Below are positions 21,520 through 33,355 of a stretch of DNA of 64,000 nt, one piece after another. The notes under the pieces are model-generated. The model was not told where the DNA came from, did no database searches, and was given only the letters and a program-made list of their open reading frames with translations. Origin of the DNA: Tretioscincus oriximinensis (Eukaryota; Chordata; Lepidosauria; Squamata; Gymnophthalmidae). Made by a program: the position numbers and the translations under genes. Where the stretch lies: NCBI GenBank assembly GCA_022410635.1, contig JAJVDF010000970.1, positions 184,011 to 248,010 on the forward strand, read 5' to 3'. Positions within the stretch are counted from its first letter, which is position 1; each line of letters begins with the position of its first letter.

Positions 21520-24500
21520 AGTTTTTTTTTCCAATAATTTTTATTCATTTATATCGTAAAACAAAAACATACAAAAACATACACACATGTAAAATTATCT
21601 ACAACAAAAACAAAAATCTCATTCCCCCCCTTCCCACCCTCAGANAGAAATACCCACTAAACTCAAACATTGATTATACAAACAGCCGTTGATCCAGAAG
21701 CATAGCAATTGTGTGTGAAAGAATTCCGCAATTATTTTGCCCAACACCATATGAGATTAACTTATACCATTTCGTCTCCCAGCTTACTTTTGGCAAATGG
21801 CCTATCAATCTCAATCTTTTTTTCCCTTATTGCATCAAATAAAAGAAACTCCGCAAGATATTCATACCATATCTGTATTGTCCAATTCTGTTTTTCCTTC
21901 CAGCCCCTGGCTACCACAATTTGGGCAGCCCATACCGCTTGTTCAATAATGAGACAATCCTGTGCCGAAAATGGCAATTGTGCTGTATTGCACATTATGT
22001 TAAGTTTAGGGGATCTTGTAACTTGCACTCCTAAGATCTCTTGCAGTTCTCCTGCTATTAAATTCCAGAAATTGCGTACCTCATTACAATCATAAATCAT
22101 ATGTAGAAAATCACCCCTAACTTGACAGCCGTGCCAACACTCTGGTGATCCCCCTCCCATATGAGATAATTGGACAGGTGTCCGATACCACCTGGATAGT
22201 ATTTTTAGCTGTAATTCCTTAACTTTGTTGTTTTTTATAGACCTAATTTTATAAATCCATTGATCCCATTCCAAATCGGATATTAATATATCTAGAACCC
22301 ATTTTTGTTTAATGTAAGATTCATTATGATGGTAAGAAAAAATAAGTATATCATAGAGCAATCCCATAACCCTATTGTAGCCTTTAGTCCTGGTTTCAAT
22401 TATGCTCTCCAAAGGAGCACGATCTCTTCTCATAGCTTCTTTTATGTTGGTTGAGTTAATAAAGTTATGTATTGACATTTCCGCAAGCCAACAATGAGGG
22501 TTAGGGTTTATATTTCTAATTTGTCGAATTGTCAATGGATTATTATTGGTGTCATACCAGTCTCTTAACCTCATCCGACCAAACTGGCTGATATAAAGGG
22601 CCAGCCTGTTATCCCCGTGTATATTCATTATTTTTGAGGATGAGACTGTGTAGACTGAGTGCACTAGTTTACTCGCATTTTTCTTCCATACCGCCCAGGT
22701 TTTTTGAAAGGGGGGGAGCCAGTTTCTCTTCTTTTGGTGGTCAAATTTAATTTGTAATACTGAAAGATTCTCCATGTTATTAAGGACCCGTTCATTCTTT
22801 ACCCATTTGGCCTGATCCTTATATTCTAAGTCTATTATCCACAAAATTTGAGAGGCCTCGTAGTAGCCTTTTAGGGATGGGAAAGCCCAGCCTCCTTGTT
22901 GGCTTGTGGCATAAAAAGACTTATTCGATATCCTTTTTTTCTTGTTGTTCAAAGCCCATTTTTTAATATGATCTTCCCATCCCCCTAACATTTGTGGTGA
23001 TATACTAGCTGGGACATTGTGAAAGAGAAAGAGGAACCTCGGCAGAACCATCATTTTGATGGCTCTTTGTTTAGTCAAAAGTGACCAAGTCTTATGAGGC
23101 CAACGGGATATCATTTTTTTAACGGCTTTCCACATTGGTGTGTAATTAGCCCTGACCATCCTTTGCGTATTTTTTGTTAGCCTAACACCTAGATATAACA
23201 ATTTTTTTAGCCCCATCTTTAAACCTGATAATATCGTTATTCTCTGTTTTTCGTCTCTGGGAATGTTTATAGTTAGAATATCTGACTTTTCGATATTAAT
23301 TTTTAGTCCTGAAATTCTTTCAAAATAATTTATTTCTTGGATCAGTGGTGGGATTGACTGTAAAGGGTTTTCTGTTATTATTAGAGCGTCGTCTGCATAG
23401 AGGTTTAGCTTTATCTCATGGTTACCCACTTTATAACCTTTAATGTTTTGATCATCTCAAATCTTGTTGGCCAAAGGCTCCAATGCCAATAAAAAGATTA
23501 AAGGTGACAGGGGGCATCCTTGCTTAACCCCATTACAGACCGGTACTGAATCAGATAGTCCCCCGTTCACATTAATTCTAACTGTGTTGTTCTCGTATAA
23601 TTTTGAAATTGTGTTAATGAAATTACTGCCACAATTGAATTTCTCACATACCTTGGTAATATATTTGTGATTCACCGAGTCGAAGGCCTTGTATATGTCT
23701 AATTTAATTAAGGCCAGTTTTTTGTTATTTTTTTGAGCGTGGTGGATAACGTTTGTTGCAATTCTAATAGGATCTCCTAAATTTCGTGATTTTATAAACC
23801 CATACTGATCCTCTTTAACAATTTTACCTATAACTTCGTTCATTCTTTTGGTAAGGATGCCGGCGAATATCTTATAATCTAAATTGGCTAAAGAGATGGG
23901 CCTATAAGATTCTACATTATCCTCTCGCTTACCTTTTTTTATNATAGGAATTATAATAGATTGTTTCCACGTTGGAGGGATCTCCTGCGTTCTCAGAACA
24001 TTATTAAATAGAATCTTTAAATTCGGCACCACCTCCTGTATAAAATTTTTGTAAAATACAGAGGTAAAACCATCTGGGCCTGGCGCCTTACCAACCTTTA
24101 AATCCTTGATTACAGTCATTATTTCATGTGTATGGATTTCCGCATTTAAAGCGTTTCTATTCTCCAAACTTATCCTTTCCTGTATTTCTATATGACCATC
24201 CTCTATTGGTCTCTCTCGATACAGAAAACTGTAGAATTCAGCTAATCTATTTCTTATTAGTGAGTCTTTATTCAAAACATTGCCATCCCTATCTAGTAAT
24301 TTAATTATCCTCTTTTTGTCCTGTTTAGTTTTTAACAGACGTGCCATCGATTTCATACTTTGTTGATCCCACGACTGGAATTGATTTCTCAAATTAACGC
24401 ATTTTTTAATCATGAGAGTTCTATCCAATAGTTGTAGTTCTTTTTTCAAGTTATCTAGCTCGATTTTTGTTTGTCTCCTCCTGTGCATCTGATACACCGT

Positions 24501-25097
24501 TTGTAGTGACTCTATTTTTTGTATTAAATTGCGTCTTTGTTCTGACCTTTTCCTCTTAAGCAGAATGTCCTGNTTAATACAGATACCTCTTATAACTGCC
24601 TTAAAGGCATCCCATACCATCGCTTCTGGCATCCCTTGTTGCCTATTTATTGTAAAATAGGAGAGTATCTGGTCTTTGACCTGTCTTTTTACTCCCGGAA
24701 TTTTGGTTATATCCGCGTCAAATTTCCAGGTTCTCTTTCTAGTAACGTTTTGCAATGTAACTGTAACTTTGATTGGGGCGTGATCCGATATATATATTGG
24801 ATAGGTTATGACTTCGTCCACATAATACGAGTTCCTAAAACTAGTAAAGATGCAATCTAAACACGAAAATGTTCTATGACGCCCTGAGATGAAGGTTGCT
24901 GAGTTGGCCAGATTCAAGGCCTCATGGGCGTCCACTAAGTTCCATTTATGTAAGTTCCGTAATTGTCTTCTCGTCCTTCTACCTGTTTGGTGCTGCTTTG
25001 CAATCCTAGTAAGGATTGTTTCCATCCTAGTAAGGAAAGCACAAAGAAAACAGTGTGTGGATGCACCAATAATCAACAGGTGTCTCTGTGGAATAAC
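21520..25097 (-). mobile_element. L1 LINE, 5'-truncated and well preserved
   Basis: A 3.6-kb insertion on the minus strand. Its 3' end is at the left: a T run (oligo-A on the minus strand) at ~21521-21531 and TTTATT at 21539 (AATAAA in reverse), then ~215 bases of 3' UTR before the ORF2 stop at 21762. The right end lies inside the endonuclease domain, so the 5' UTR, ORF1 and the start of ORF2 are missing. AAATACTT occurs at both edges (about 21511 and 25098) and may be a short target duplication. It is the youngest-looking autonomous element in the window. Confidence 0.9.
21762..25076 (-). pseudogene. L1 ORF2 (endonuclease/reverse transcriptase), one internal stop
   Basis: ORF2 protein nicks target DNA and copies L1 RNA into the nick. 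About 1,100 codons read in one frame, broken only by TGA at 23457-23459; two further codons hold N calls. From the N side: the last part of the endonuclease ('GRHRTFSCLDCIF', 'ISDHAPIKVTV'), palm motif A 'LDIYKAFDSV', 'GVKQGCPLSPLIF', the stop, motif C 'YADDALI', and a C-terminal zinc knuckle of the L1 form CX3CX7HX4C ('CWHGCQVRGDFLHMIYDC'). TGA probably replaced CGA by CpG decay. An ATG at 23427-23429 lies 10 codons after the stop, but the downstream half alone would lack motif A. The first ~30 residues from 25076 may not be L1 sequence. Confidence 0.92.
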
Positions 25098-26007
25098 AAA
25101 TACTTAACACAAAATGGAGATGTGTGCATAGTTGTGAAAACTGAACTATACAATTCAAGTATTACAACCTGATCTTCAGAATAACAGAGAAACAAAGGAA
25201 GCTTTAAATATCCTTGACATGCAGCAGGTGATACTTTTTAAACATACATCACTCAGTCAGCTGGAAGATGAGTAGGAAGTTATCAGCTCACAAAACATCT
25301 AATAGTACAAAAGACTTAAAAGTGTGTGACTAATTCCAGCTTTCAGTGCATTGGGTTGGGAAGTCAAGACAATTCATGCTTTAGCACTTGGTTTAGGTAT
25401 GCCAACCATGCAAGCTGAGTGTGGTATTACATAAAGATGAAGCTCAGTATTTCAACATGCTGTGTTGAAATCCAATGCCATAAAATGAAAAGAAACTATA
25501 ACCCTTGTTGTAACCTCTTTTTTTAAAAAAAGCAGCGACAAATGCAAAACTGCTCCACAGAAGAAGCAGTATAATTCTTGAAACACAGTATAATGCCTGT
25601 AGAAGTCTTCAGAGAATCATGCCTTCAACTATGTATTAAGAAAGCGGTTTATTGAATAGCTCTGGCAACAAGCAGCTTAATCAGAACCCGAGTGGTGAGC
25701 CAGATGGTACACCACTTTTTTATAGTGGGCCCTTGGAACCCTTAACCAATCATCAGCCAGCACTGACAACTTTTAGAATGTTGCCCAATCACTGGCCAGA
25801 AACAAACAAGTCCCAACAATCTAAAATTTGAATCTTAGCCCTCTAAAGTGATAAACAAACAACAGAGATTTGCTGGATTTGTGTGGAACCGTAACTAATC
25901 CTTGAATAGATCAGGGATATTTGCGGACACTTGCAAATATTGTGCAAAATATTTTTAGAAATGGTCAGACTATTGTTAAACTTGTTATACTGTAGATTAA
26001 AAATTAA
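25098..26007. other. unassigned sequence
   Basis: No element or gene recognised. Confidence 0.4.
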
Positions 26008-26323
26008 TGGTTGATAGAAGAAGAAGATGATCTGGGTTCTTATACCCCGCTTTTCTCACCTTTCAAAGGGACTCAAAGTGGCTTACAAGGATATATTTTG
26101 CCCGAAGGCTCACATTCTATCTTCCCTACCAGGCTCTGCTGGTTCCCATGTATCTACTTGCAGTCAGTTGCAATTTCTTGCAATTCATGCTTTTGAATAG
26201 CTGGGTTGGCTAGAGCTGCAGGCTAGTGGAAGGTGCTCAGCCCTCCCCACATCCCACACAGGGCTTCGAAACCCCATTTCCCGGGCGAGAGACGAATTCC
26301 TAAGCGACTGAGCTATCCGTGCC
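26008..26323 (-). mobile_element. tRNA-derived SINE, type S2, near full length
   Basis: On the minus strand the head starts near 26323 with GGCACGGATAGCTCAGTCGC, an excellent pol III A box. At 26261-26273 there is GGTTTCGAAGCCC, a B box. The body follows, and the tail ends 'GCGGGGTATAAGAACCCAGA' then (TCTTC)n. A tRNA-like head, unrelated body and simple tail make a standard SINE. Sisters are at 27464-27798 and 51763-52062. Confidence 0.9.
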
Positions 26324-27463
26324 TGCTTGAGTTTCACTTGCTTGAAGGGATTGATTGAGCTGCTATTATTCATTCCCCATGGTGACTTCTGCTTCCCAGC
26401 TCACTATAGAGGCTTGGGGTCATATTTCTGAACTCAAACTCAGCCTTATTTTTTTNAAAAANATATACTTAGTTGTCAGCATTTTTTTAATTCAAAACTG
26501 TATTTTTGGTGCAGCATTTCCCTAATGCAATGAGATCCTCCTTAATAGACAGGCTTAGGTGCCTTCAGCTGCCTGAATTTCTTGTTTCCTTTTCTCTCCA
26601 TCAACTGCTGCTTTCTGGGATTTGAGCTGTTTTTGCAGCTCTTGTAGTTTTTCATTATTCACTGTTTTTCACCACTTGCTTCTGCCACCACTCTCAATAA
26701 CAACGGGAAGGCAGCAGGACTCTTAGTGCCCTCTCGGTGGCAGCCCCCAGGCTTTGCAGTAGTCTGTCCCTTGAGGTGCATCAAGAATCACCACTGTATA
26801 CTATAGAAAATCTTTCAAGGTGCAGCTCTTTAACCTGACCTTAGGTTGAAGGAACACTTTTCCCATCCCTATTTTCCAGACACTGTTGTTTTTAATGTAT
26901 CAGTTTTATATCTTTTATTATTGATGACTACACTGAGACCTTCAGGTATAGGACAAGGCACTAGTGTAAATAAACAAAATAATAAATAAACATAAATAAA
27001 TTTAAAGTTCATATTAAGATCTGATTGTGGATGTTCACTCCTCCAACACACAGCACATTTTGTGTTTTTTTCAAGACCTGGTTATTCGCTAGTGGAATAA
27101 TCGACCACAAGACTTCAGGCTAGAGGAACGTTTGTTTCAATTCCAGAAAAGTCTGATAACCTTCCATTTTAATTCATTAAACTTAAATTTAATTTTNGCA
27201 ATTGTCTTAGTATAATAGTATTTTAACTGTTTACTGTTTGATATGATTTAATATATAATGCGTTGGATTTAATAATTTTTGTACTGCCCTTTAGTGAAAA
27301 GGGTGTTATTATTAAAGAGAAAATCAGAACCATTAATATCCTACATTTCAGTTCATGCTAAGTATAACTATTACTTTTTGACTTCAAGTTTACGTGTAAA
27401 TATATGCCATTTGTATCTTGTTTTTTTCTGTTCTAGAAACCAACAACAACAGCAAAACCTATG
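26324..27463. other. mostly unassigned; coiled-coil-like frame within
   Basis: Apart from the minus-strand frame at 26555-26662, described separately, I recognise nothing. Two T/N-rich interruptions lie at 26445-26465. Confidence 0.4.
26555..26662 (-). pseudogene. short coiled-coil-like coding fragment, origin unknown
   Basis: The minus strand reads 35 codons to TAA at 26555-26557, containing 'NNEKLQELQKQLKSQKAA' and 'EKRKQEIQAAEGT'. The spacing of Leu/Ala with Lys, Glu and Gln is that of a coiled coil, unlike the AT-rich noise around it. A TGA lies just upstream in frame and no start codon is present. It could be a scrap of a processed pseudogene, a last exon, or a LINE ORF1 coiled coil. 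I do not recognise the protein. Confidence 0.35.
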
Positions 27464-27798
27464 TAGAAGATGAAGAGGAAGAGGAAGAAAATGATGATGA
27501 AGAACTGGGTTTTTATACCTCGCTTTTCTCACCTGAAGAGACTCAAAGTGCCTTACAAAGTTATTTTTCACCCGAATGCTTTCATTCTATCTTCTCCACC
27601 AAGCTGTGGTGGTTCCTATTTATCTAGTCACACTCAGCTGCAATTTCTTGCAATTATTGCTTACAAATAGCTGGTTTGGCTATAGCTACAGGCTAGTAGA
27701 AGGTGCTCATCCCTCCCCATGTCTGGCACAGGGCTTCGAAACCCGATCTCTCAGATGANAGACAGTCTTCTTAGAGACTGAGCCTTTCGTGCCTACAA
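27464..27798 (-). mobile_element. tRNA-derived SINE, type S2
   Basis: Parallel to 26008-26323: the tail at left is a purine-rich GAAGATGAAGAGGAAGAGG run, then 'TTTTTATACCTCGCTTTTCT'. The B box appears as GGGCTTCGAAACC (27731-27743) and the head ends at AGGCACGAAAGG in reverse. Moderately diverged from its neighbour, so an independent insertion. Confidence 0.88.
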
Positions 27799-28711
27799 TG
27801 TAGATGGCAAGAGATCTTCCAATTGGGCTAGGGAAGACCTGAACCTTCAGGAAGGTGATGATATATTGTATATCTGAGTCTTAAAATGGTAATTTAACCA
27901 CTTCAGAAAATGTTTAAATTAGTTTAAACTTGCTAAATCTTAGGCCTGTTTGCACAGGCTCAGTAATTCATTTTAGGGACTTCAATGTATCACATTGTCT
28001 GCTTGAGAATAGTGCTAATCTACATCAGATGGGTAGAAACGATAGAGAAATATGCCCTACATACATGGTAACCGTTAAAAATGCATTAGCAATAGCTTAT
28101 GTGCCTGTGGGACAAATCTGAAATGGAAGCAGTTTTGAAGCTGCCCACAAAAATACTACTGAACTTCCAAGCTACTGTCAAGGAAATTTGTAGACAGTGC
28201 TGATATAAGCACAACAACATATGCAACAAATAACAAGTGTTTTAATTAGAGAATTCTACTGTAGAGTATAATTTGATATAAAAGTTTCTTAAAACAAATG
28301 AAAAGTAATCAAGTTACAATAAGTATAACAAAATAACGATGTGCACAATGCAAGAAACTGCCATATCCAATTAATGTTCTTTGGTAACAAATCCATTGGA
28401 TTCTTGAATTGAGCCCCTGGGAAAGCATCGTAATGGGGTACATAGAACATTAATTATGCATGGAATTGTTTATAGAGTTAATTTTCACGTTTATATTATT
28501 AGACAACAAAGTCTTGCTAGCAATTTATTTTAGAAACTTTGGCTTAGTGCTAAAAAATGCCTAAGTTAAACTTTCAAAGCACTTATGGATGCTAGGGGGC
28601 AGAGAACCTCTAAAATGCTACTTCCACATTAGTGCTTTGGGNTGTCTCTTGGCTAAAGTGTCAAAAACCCTATTTTTCCTAATGAGCATCAAATTAAAAA
28701 TGAAACAACGA
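27799..28711. other. unassigned; F-type terminal scrap at 27941-27980
   Basis: 'GGCCTGTTTGCACAGGCTCA' followed by 'GTAATTCATTTTAGGGAC' matches the terminal repeat of the F elements. No matching opposite end was found nearby. Confidence 0.45.
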
Positions 28712-30830
28712 TGCTTAGAACACAGAACATGAAGAGCCCTGCTGAATCAGGCCGGAGCCCATCTAGCCCAGCATTCTATCTCACACAGAGGCCCACCTGG
28801 GCAATCTGAAAAGAAGGCAAAATCTTAAACTGTTCTCAACTCCCTGCAAATGGTATTTCACAAGTACTGCCTGATGCTCCATCCCAGAGGCAGTTTCAAA
28901 AGATCAGCTCTAGTATCTATTTATACCCTTGGAATCTATAAACTTATCACACCCTGTCTTGAGTCTATCTAGCTATCAACACCTCTTCTGGAAGTAAATT
29001 CCACAGGCCGTACATACTTTCCTTTGTCTGTTCTCATTCTTCCAACCATCAGTTTCAAGGAATACCCCCTGGTCCTAGTGTTGTGTGATGAAAAATCATT
29101 TTTTTCTATGCACCTTATCCACCCCATGCATGATTTTATACACCTCAATCAGATTACCTCTCAAACACTGTCTTTCAAGGCTGAAGATTCCAAGATGTTG
29201 CAGACTGATTCCATAAGGGAGGTGCTCCAATTCTTTGATCATTCTTGTTGCCCTTTTCTGTACCTTCTCTAGTTCCACAATATTTTTTTTGAGATGTGGT
29301 GACCAGAAATGCATATAGTATTCCAAATGCGGCCTCACCACGGATTTATAAAAAGACAAAATAACACTTGCTGACTTTTTTTCGATTCTTTTCCTTATGA
29401 TCCCCAACATTGAATTTGCATTTTTTGCTGCTGCTGCACACTAGGTTNACACCTTCATTGAACTGTCTATCACCACCCCAAGATACTTTTCCTGCTCAGT
29501 CACAGAAAGCTTGGTATCCATCAGTTGGTAGGAGTAATTGGAGTTCTTTGCCCCAAGGTGCATGACTTTGCTACTTCACTATTTACCTCAGCATCCAGAT
29601 CGTTTATGAATATATTGAAAGGCAGAGGTCTCAGTATTGAACCCTGGGGTACTCCACTTCTCACCTCCTACCACCCAGAGAACAGCTCATTCACTACTAC
29701 CCTCTGTCTTCTATCTTTTAGCCAGTTTCCTTTTATTCAATGACTGTGGAGCTTTTGTAGTAGCCTTTGATGAGGAACTTTATCAAAAGCCTTCTGAAAG
29801 TCCAGACAGACAATATCAACTGGATCCCCTTTATCCACATGTTTATTAACATTCTCAAAAAATTCTAACTTTTGTAAGGCATAATTTACTTTGGAGAAGC
29901 CATGCTGAGTTTCATTCAGCAGTGCATGCTTCTCCATGTGTTTGGTAACGTTATCCTTGATTATGGTTTCCAATACTCTACCTGGAGCTAATGTCAAACA
30001 GATTAGTCTATAATTTCCAGGATCACCCCAGGATCCTTTTTTGAAAGGTTGGTGTTACATTTGCTACCCTCCAGTCGACTGACACAGTGCCTGAGCTTAA
30101 GGAAAGATTAAATATTTTGACTAGAAGTTCAGCAATTTCACATCTGAGTTCTTTAAGAATTCTTAAATTAATGCCATCTGGCCCCGGAGATTTATTAGTG
30201 AACAGTTTGTTGAGACTAGCAAGGACCTCCTCTCTTCTTATCTCTGTCCAGTTTAATTCCTCTGCTGCTCTTCCTGGGAAGACTAAATCTGTTGCAGGTA
30301 TATACCCTCTGTCCTCTTCAGTGAAAACTGAGGGGGAAAAATATTTAACCTCTCTGTAATCTCCAGATGTCCGCAACGTTAGCACCCGGCAGGTAAGATA
30401 CCATGTGGAGAGCAGGTCAATCACACACNCTCCTTTTTGTATGTCTAACAATCAAATTGCCTCCCCTCCCACCATCTGTAAAGTACTATCCTCGGTAAAA
30501 GAGGATATTGGTGCATCTTCCAAAGAAGAGGTCCCCACTGAGAGAGCCTGTCTCTCTTTCTCAGTCTGATGCCTTCTCTGCCTGAGACCCCCATTGTCCA
30601 AGGCAGCTGGAGGGCTGCGCTGCAAGGAGTGAGATGCTCCTGCTACATCTCTGGAGTTCTCATCCTTGTGCCTATTTCTGTTTCTATGATTTTCCNGGTC
30701 AGTTACCTTGGCTTCAAAGGAAGTAAGACGTCCCTTGCACTGAATGCATACCCATGAATTCTCTCCAGCAGGCAGATAGTCATGCATCTGACACTCAGTG
30801 CAAAACACTGGAAAGCCCCCTTCCCCCTGC
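28712..30830 (-). mobile_element. CR1 LINE with ORF1 joined directly to RT (internal deletion)
   Basis: From right to left on the minus strand: ORF1 (30452-30808) with Cys pairs 'CTECQ' and 'CIQCK', 14-15 residues apart, a zinc-binding pattern known for CR1 ORF1. Then reverse transcriptase begins ('FSPSVFTEEDRGYIPATDLV', 'SPGPDGINLRILKEL'), followed by 'NETQHGFS', 'IVCLDFQKAFDKVPHQRLL' (motif A intact), 'SVVRPHLEYYMHFWSPH', and the 3' end near 28712. The endonuclease that should lie between ORF1 and RT is missing. Several frameshifts make it inactive. Confidence 0.9.
30452..30808 (-). pseudogene. CR1 ORF1 fragment
   Basis: A 118-codon open frame ending at 30452. CR1 ORF1 proteins bind nucleic acid. 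Visible are a CX2C ... CX2C cluster at residues 3-29 ('CTECQMHDYLPAGENSWVCI' and following CK), a 'SFEAKVTD' segment that may begin a coiled coil, and a Ser/Arg-rich region. The usual C-terminal part is absent because the frame runs into RT sequence. Confidence 0.7.
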
Positions 30831-31294
30831 TGGCTCTGTACCTCCGTTCCAATTATAATTTTATTTTACTTTTATTACTATTGAAATTCTCTTCTTTTTC
30901 AAGATTAGATTGCTCCTTTAGTTATGGTTACTATCTACGATATTTTCAGTAAAACATTTAAAATTATTCCTTTAGTATATGCTATGAAGTGAATTTCCTT
31001 ACAATATATTAAATTATTTAGGTTTTTTTTTAAAAAAATCTTTTTNTATTGGATATAATTAAAGTTGTGTTTGTTTTTAAATAAANAACAAAACTAGTAT
31101 TTTTTATTTTTATTTTTTAGTATTTTGTATATGAATACATATTCGTAGTATTTTGTATAATGTTTATATCATACACTGTTAGGCACGCGGGTTACTAAAA
31201 AAAAACCAGCACCCCAATTTTAACAACAAAATTTCACAGCAGAACAGTTTTTTTCTATTGGCTACAATTTTAAAAATATATATAAAATCTAAAT
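30831..31294. other. AT-rich unassigned sequence
   Basis: T- and A-runs with isolated N calls; no element recognised. Confidence 0.4.
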
Positions 31295-31552
31295 GCCAGT
31301 TTGTTGTAGTGGTTAGAGTGTGGGATTTGTACCTGGGAGTCTCCTGGTTAGATCCCCCACTCCTCCATGAAAGCCAGCTGGGTGACCTTGGACCAGTCAC
31401 AGTTCTTTGAACTCTCTCAGCCCCACCTACTCCGCAGGGTGTCTGTTGTGGAGAAAGCAACAAAAGCTATGTGGGCCACCCTATAGTTGCCCGCCCTGAC
31501 ACCTTCGGGTGTAGGGCGGGATACAAGTACAAATAAATAAATAAATAATTTT
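31295..31552 (+). mobile_element. tRNA-derived SINE, type S1
   Basis: The head 'TTGTAGTGGTTAGAGTGTGG' contains a pol III A box and 'TGGTTAGATCCCCCACTCCT' the B-box position, 50 bases later. The body has 'AGCTGGGTGACCTTGGACCA' and 'CTCAGCCCCACCTACTCCGC'. The tail has 'GGGCGGGATACAAGTACAAA' and (TAAA)n. This SINE type is common in reptiles. Confidence 0.9.
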
Positions 31553-32104
31553 TTTAGTTGTGGTATAAATTTTACATGCCCCTTCAGACCATGTGCTCAG
31601 GGGCTTTGTTAAGCAGAAAAAAACTCCTTTTTAAACTGCTAAAAATCCCCAAACTCCAAAGTCTCTTTCCTGATGAATCCCCCCATCTTCCTTGGGCTGG
31701 AAAGTGAATGTAGCTCTGCTTGTTTACTAGTTCCTTCCTGTGAGTCACCAGTGCTTAATTGGAGCATAGGCTTGAATGATCAGATTCTCTAGCTGAATTA
31801 ATTGAAGATAATCTTTTATAACGGTTTTTCTTAAAAGAAGAGCAGTATGAAAAAGAATTACTACGCAAGCTTTTAAATAGATGAATATTTCATGTCATGA
31901 ATAAATTTACCCTCCTGTCCCTCCTTCCACAAACCACTATCGAATTACTGTTCTCTATTATTGTGTTTTTGTCCATTAAGTGAAATGAGTTTGAAGCAAA
32001 TTCAAAGGCTTTGGTGACACAGAATGACTTTTCCTTCCATGAGAATTTAGTTTGGTGTGAAGAAAAATAATGTGAAATATTTCAGATGAATTAATTCCTA
32101 CAAA
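31553..32104. other. unassigned sequence
   Basis: No element or gene recognised. Confidence 0.4.
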
Positions 32105-32259
32105 CAGGGTCACCAGATAAAACCCATGATAGAAATGTATATCTCTGATAGTTATACCAGAGAAGAATTTTCACTAGGTGCAGGACCTGGAGGAAATACC
32201 ACATTTTCACACACATTAAAAGTGCAAATTTCTACTGCAGATTTTATCTGGCAGCCCCA
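32105..32259. mobile_element. small hAT-like element, family H, copy H2
   Basis: A 155-bp element with ends CAGGGTCACCAGATAAAA and TTTTATCTGGCAGCCCCA, imperfect inverted repeats. The flanks are a perfect 8-bp duplication CCTACAAA (32097-32104 and 32260-32267). No coding capacity. It belongs with H1 at 46058 and with truncated copies near 34159 and 43694. Confidence 0.85.
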
Positions 32260-32334
32260 CCTACAAACAATTGTTTAGTGCTGGTTACAGAGAGGTAGCA
32301 GAAAAAAAGATTTTTCTCTAGCTATATAGGAACG

Positions 32335-32480
32335 AAAAAAAGATTTACTTCCAGAAGAGTGGTGGTAGCTAGTAACCTGGATAGCTTTAAGACAAGATTA
32401 GACACATTCATGGAAGCTACTAGGGTGAATCTCTTGATCCTGCCTCTGGCTTGGAGCAACAGCTGTATTTCTGAAGTACT
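32335..32480 (+). mobile_element. CR1 LINE 3'-region fragment
   Basis: 'GGTGGTAGCTAGTAACCTGG', 'GATAGCTTTAAGACAAGATT', 'CCTCTGGCTTGGAGCAACAG' match the C-terminal ORF2 region of the CR1 at 18060-19512. It is cut off by the next element. Confidence 0.75.
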
Positions 32481-32485
32481 GTGAT

Positions 32486-33060
32486 GCATGTGAGAATTTT
32501 TTTAAGTGTGTGAGAATTTTTTTAAATGTGTGAGAATTTTTTAACTGTCTGAGAATTTTTGGAGTGCATCAGTATTTTTTTTTATTGTATTTGCTGAGGG
32601 GAGGGTGCCTTCAGGAGCTGGCCCCGGTTGCTAGAGACCCCTAGTGGTGGTGCAGTGTATTGATTTTTAAAAAAATCATTTATTTAAGTGTGTGAGAATT
32701 GTTTGAAGTGCATGAGAATTTTTATTTTTTACTGAGTGGAGGGTGCCTTCAGGAGCTGCCCCCTGTTGCCAGAACCTCCTAGTGGTGGTGCAGTGATTTA
32801 TTTTTTTNAAAAATAAAAAAATAATTTTAAATGTGTGAGAAATTTTTGAAGTGTGTGAGAATTTTTTATTTTTAGTGAGGGGACGGTGTCTTCAGGAGCT
32901 GGCCCCAGATGCCAGAGCTCCCTAGTGGTGGTATAGTGAATTTTCTTTCAATTTTTTTTTCCTCAGCAAAAAATGGGGAAATGTTGCCCCCCCCAGGACG
33001 GCGGGGTAGACACCCCAAAACCGGGTATCCCCCCAAAAAAGGGGTCATCTGGTCAGCCTA
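32486..33060 (+). mobile_element. hAT-like element, family A, copy A6 (left end missing)
   Basis: It starts inside the 'GTGAGAATTTTTTTAAGTGT' sub-repeat run and ends with the intact right end ATCTGGTCAGCCTA at 33060. It holds three ~130-bp internal units with 'GGTGCCTTCAGGAGCTG' (near 32606, 32745, and as 'GGTGTCTTCAGGAGCTG' near 32887). That is more units than any other copy here. Confidence 0.8.
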
Positions 33061-33069
33061 CTTTCTAAT

Positions 33070-33355
33070 AAATNGTTAGCAGCCTGGGTAGCTTTAAGAT
33101 AGGTCTTATAAATTCTTGTGAGCCAAGGATAGTAGCCAACAGCTACTAGGATGGATCTCAGATGCTGCCTCTGAGATGGAGCAACAGGCAGTATTCCTGA
33201 AATAAATTTTCAGTGAGTTCAGAAAAGGTAAAGGTTTGTCTTCTTCTGCTTGGGACTGCCCAAGTACAATTGGTGGGCCACTGGATGAACTGACTGCTGG
33301 ACTAGGTGTGCTATGGAAAGGCATCTCTTTCATCAAGACTCCTCATATGTTCCCT
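33070..33355 (+). mobile_element. CR1 LINE 3'-region fragment
   Basis: 'GCAGCCTGGGTAGCTTTAAG', 'GGATCTCAGATGCTGCCTCT', 'TGCTTGGGACTGCCCAAGTA' match the same region as 32335-32480. The two share overlapping sequence and so are separate insertions, not halves of one. Confidence 0.8.

Noticed and set aside
21709..25172. Plus-strand open frames across the L1
   Set aside because: They are antisense shadows of ORF2, whose frame, motifs and stop are clear on the minus strand.
26261..26323. A genuine tRNA gene
   Set aside because: A and B boxes are present, but the sequence continues into a shared SINE body and simple tail, and sister copies occur at 27464 and 51763. No cloverleaf with a proper 3' end.
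32486..32940. CRISPR-like regular repeats
   Set aside because: The spaced units belong to a eukaryotic DNA transposon family, spacers are not unique, and the genome is clearly vertebrate.
32335..33355. CR1 fragments on both sides of A6 as one CR1 split by insertion
   Set aside because: Both fragments contain the same CR1 region ('AGCTTTAAGA' to 'GAGCAACAG'), so they are separate copies.
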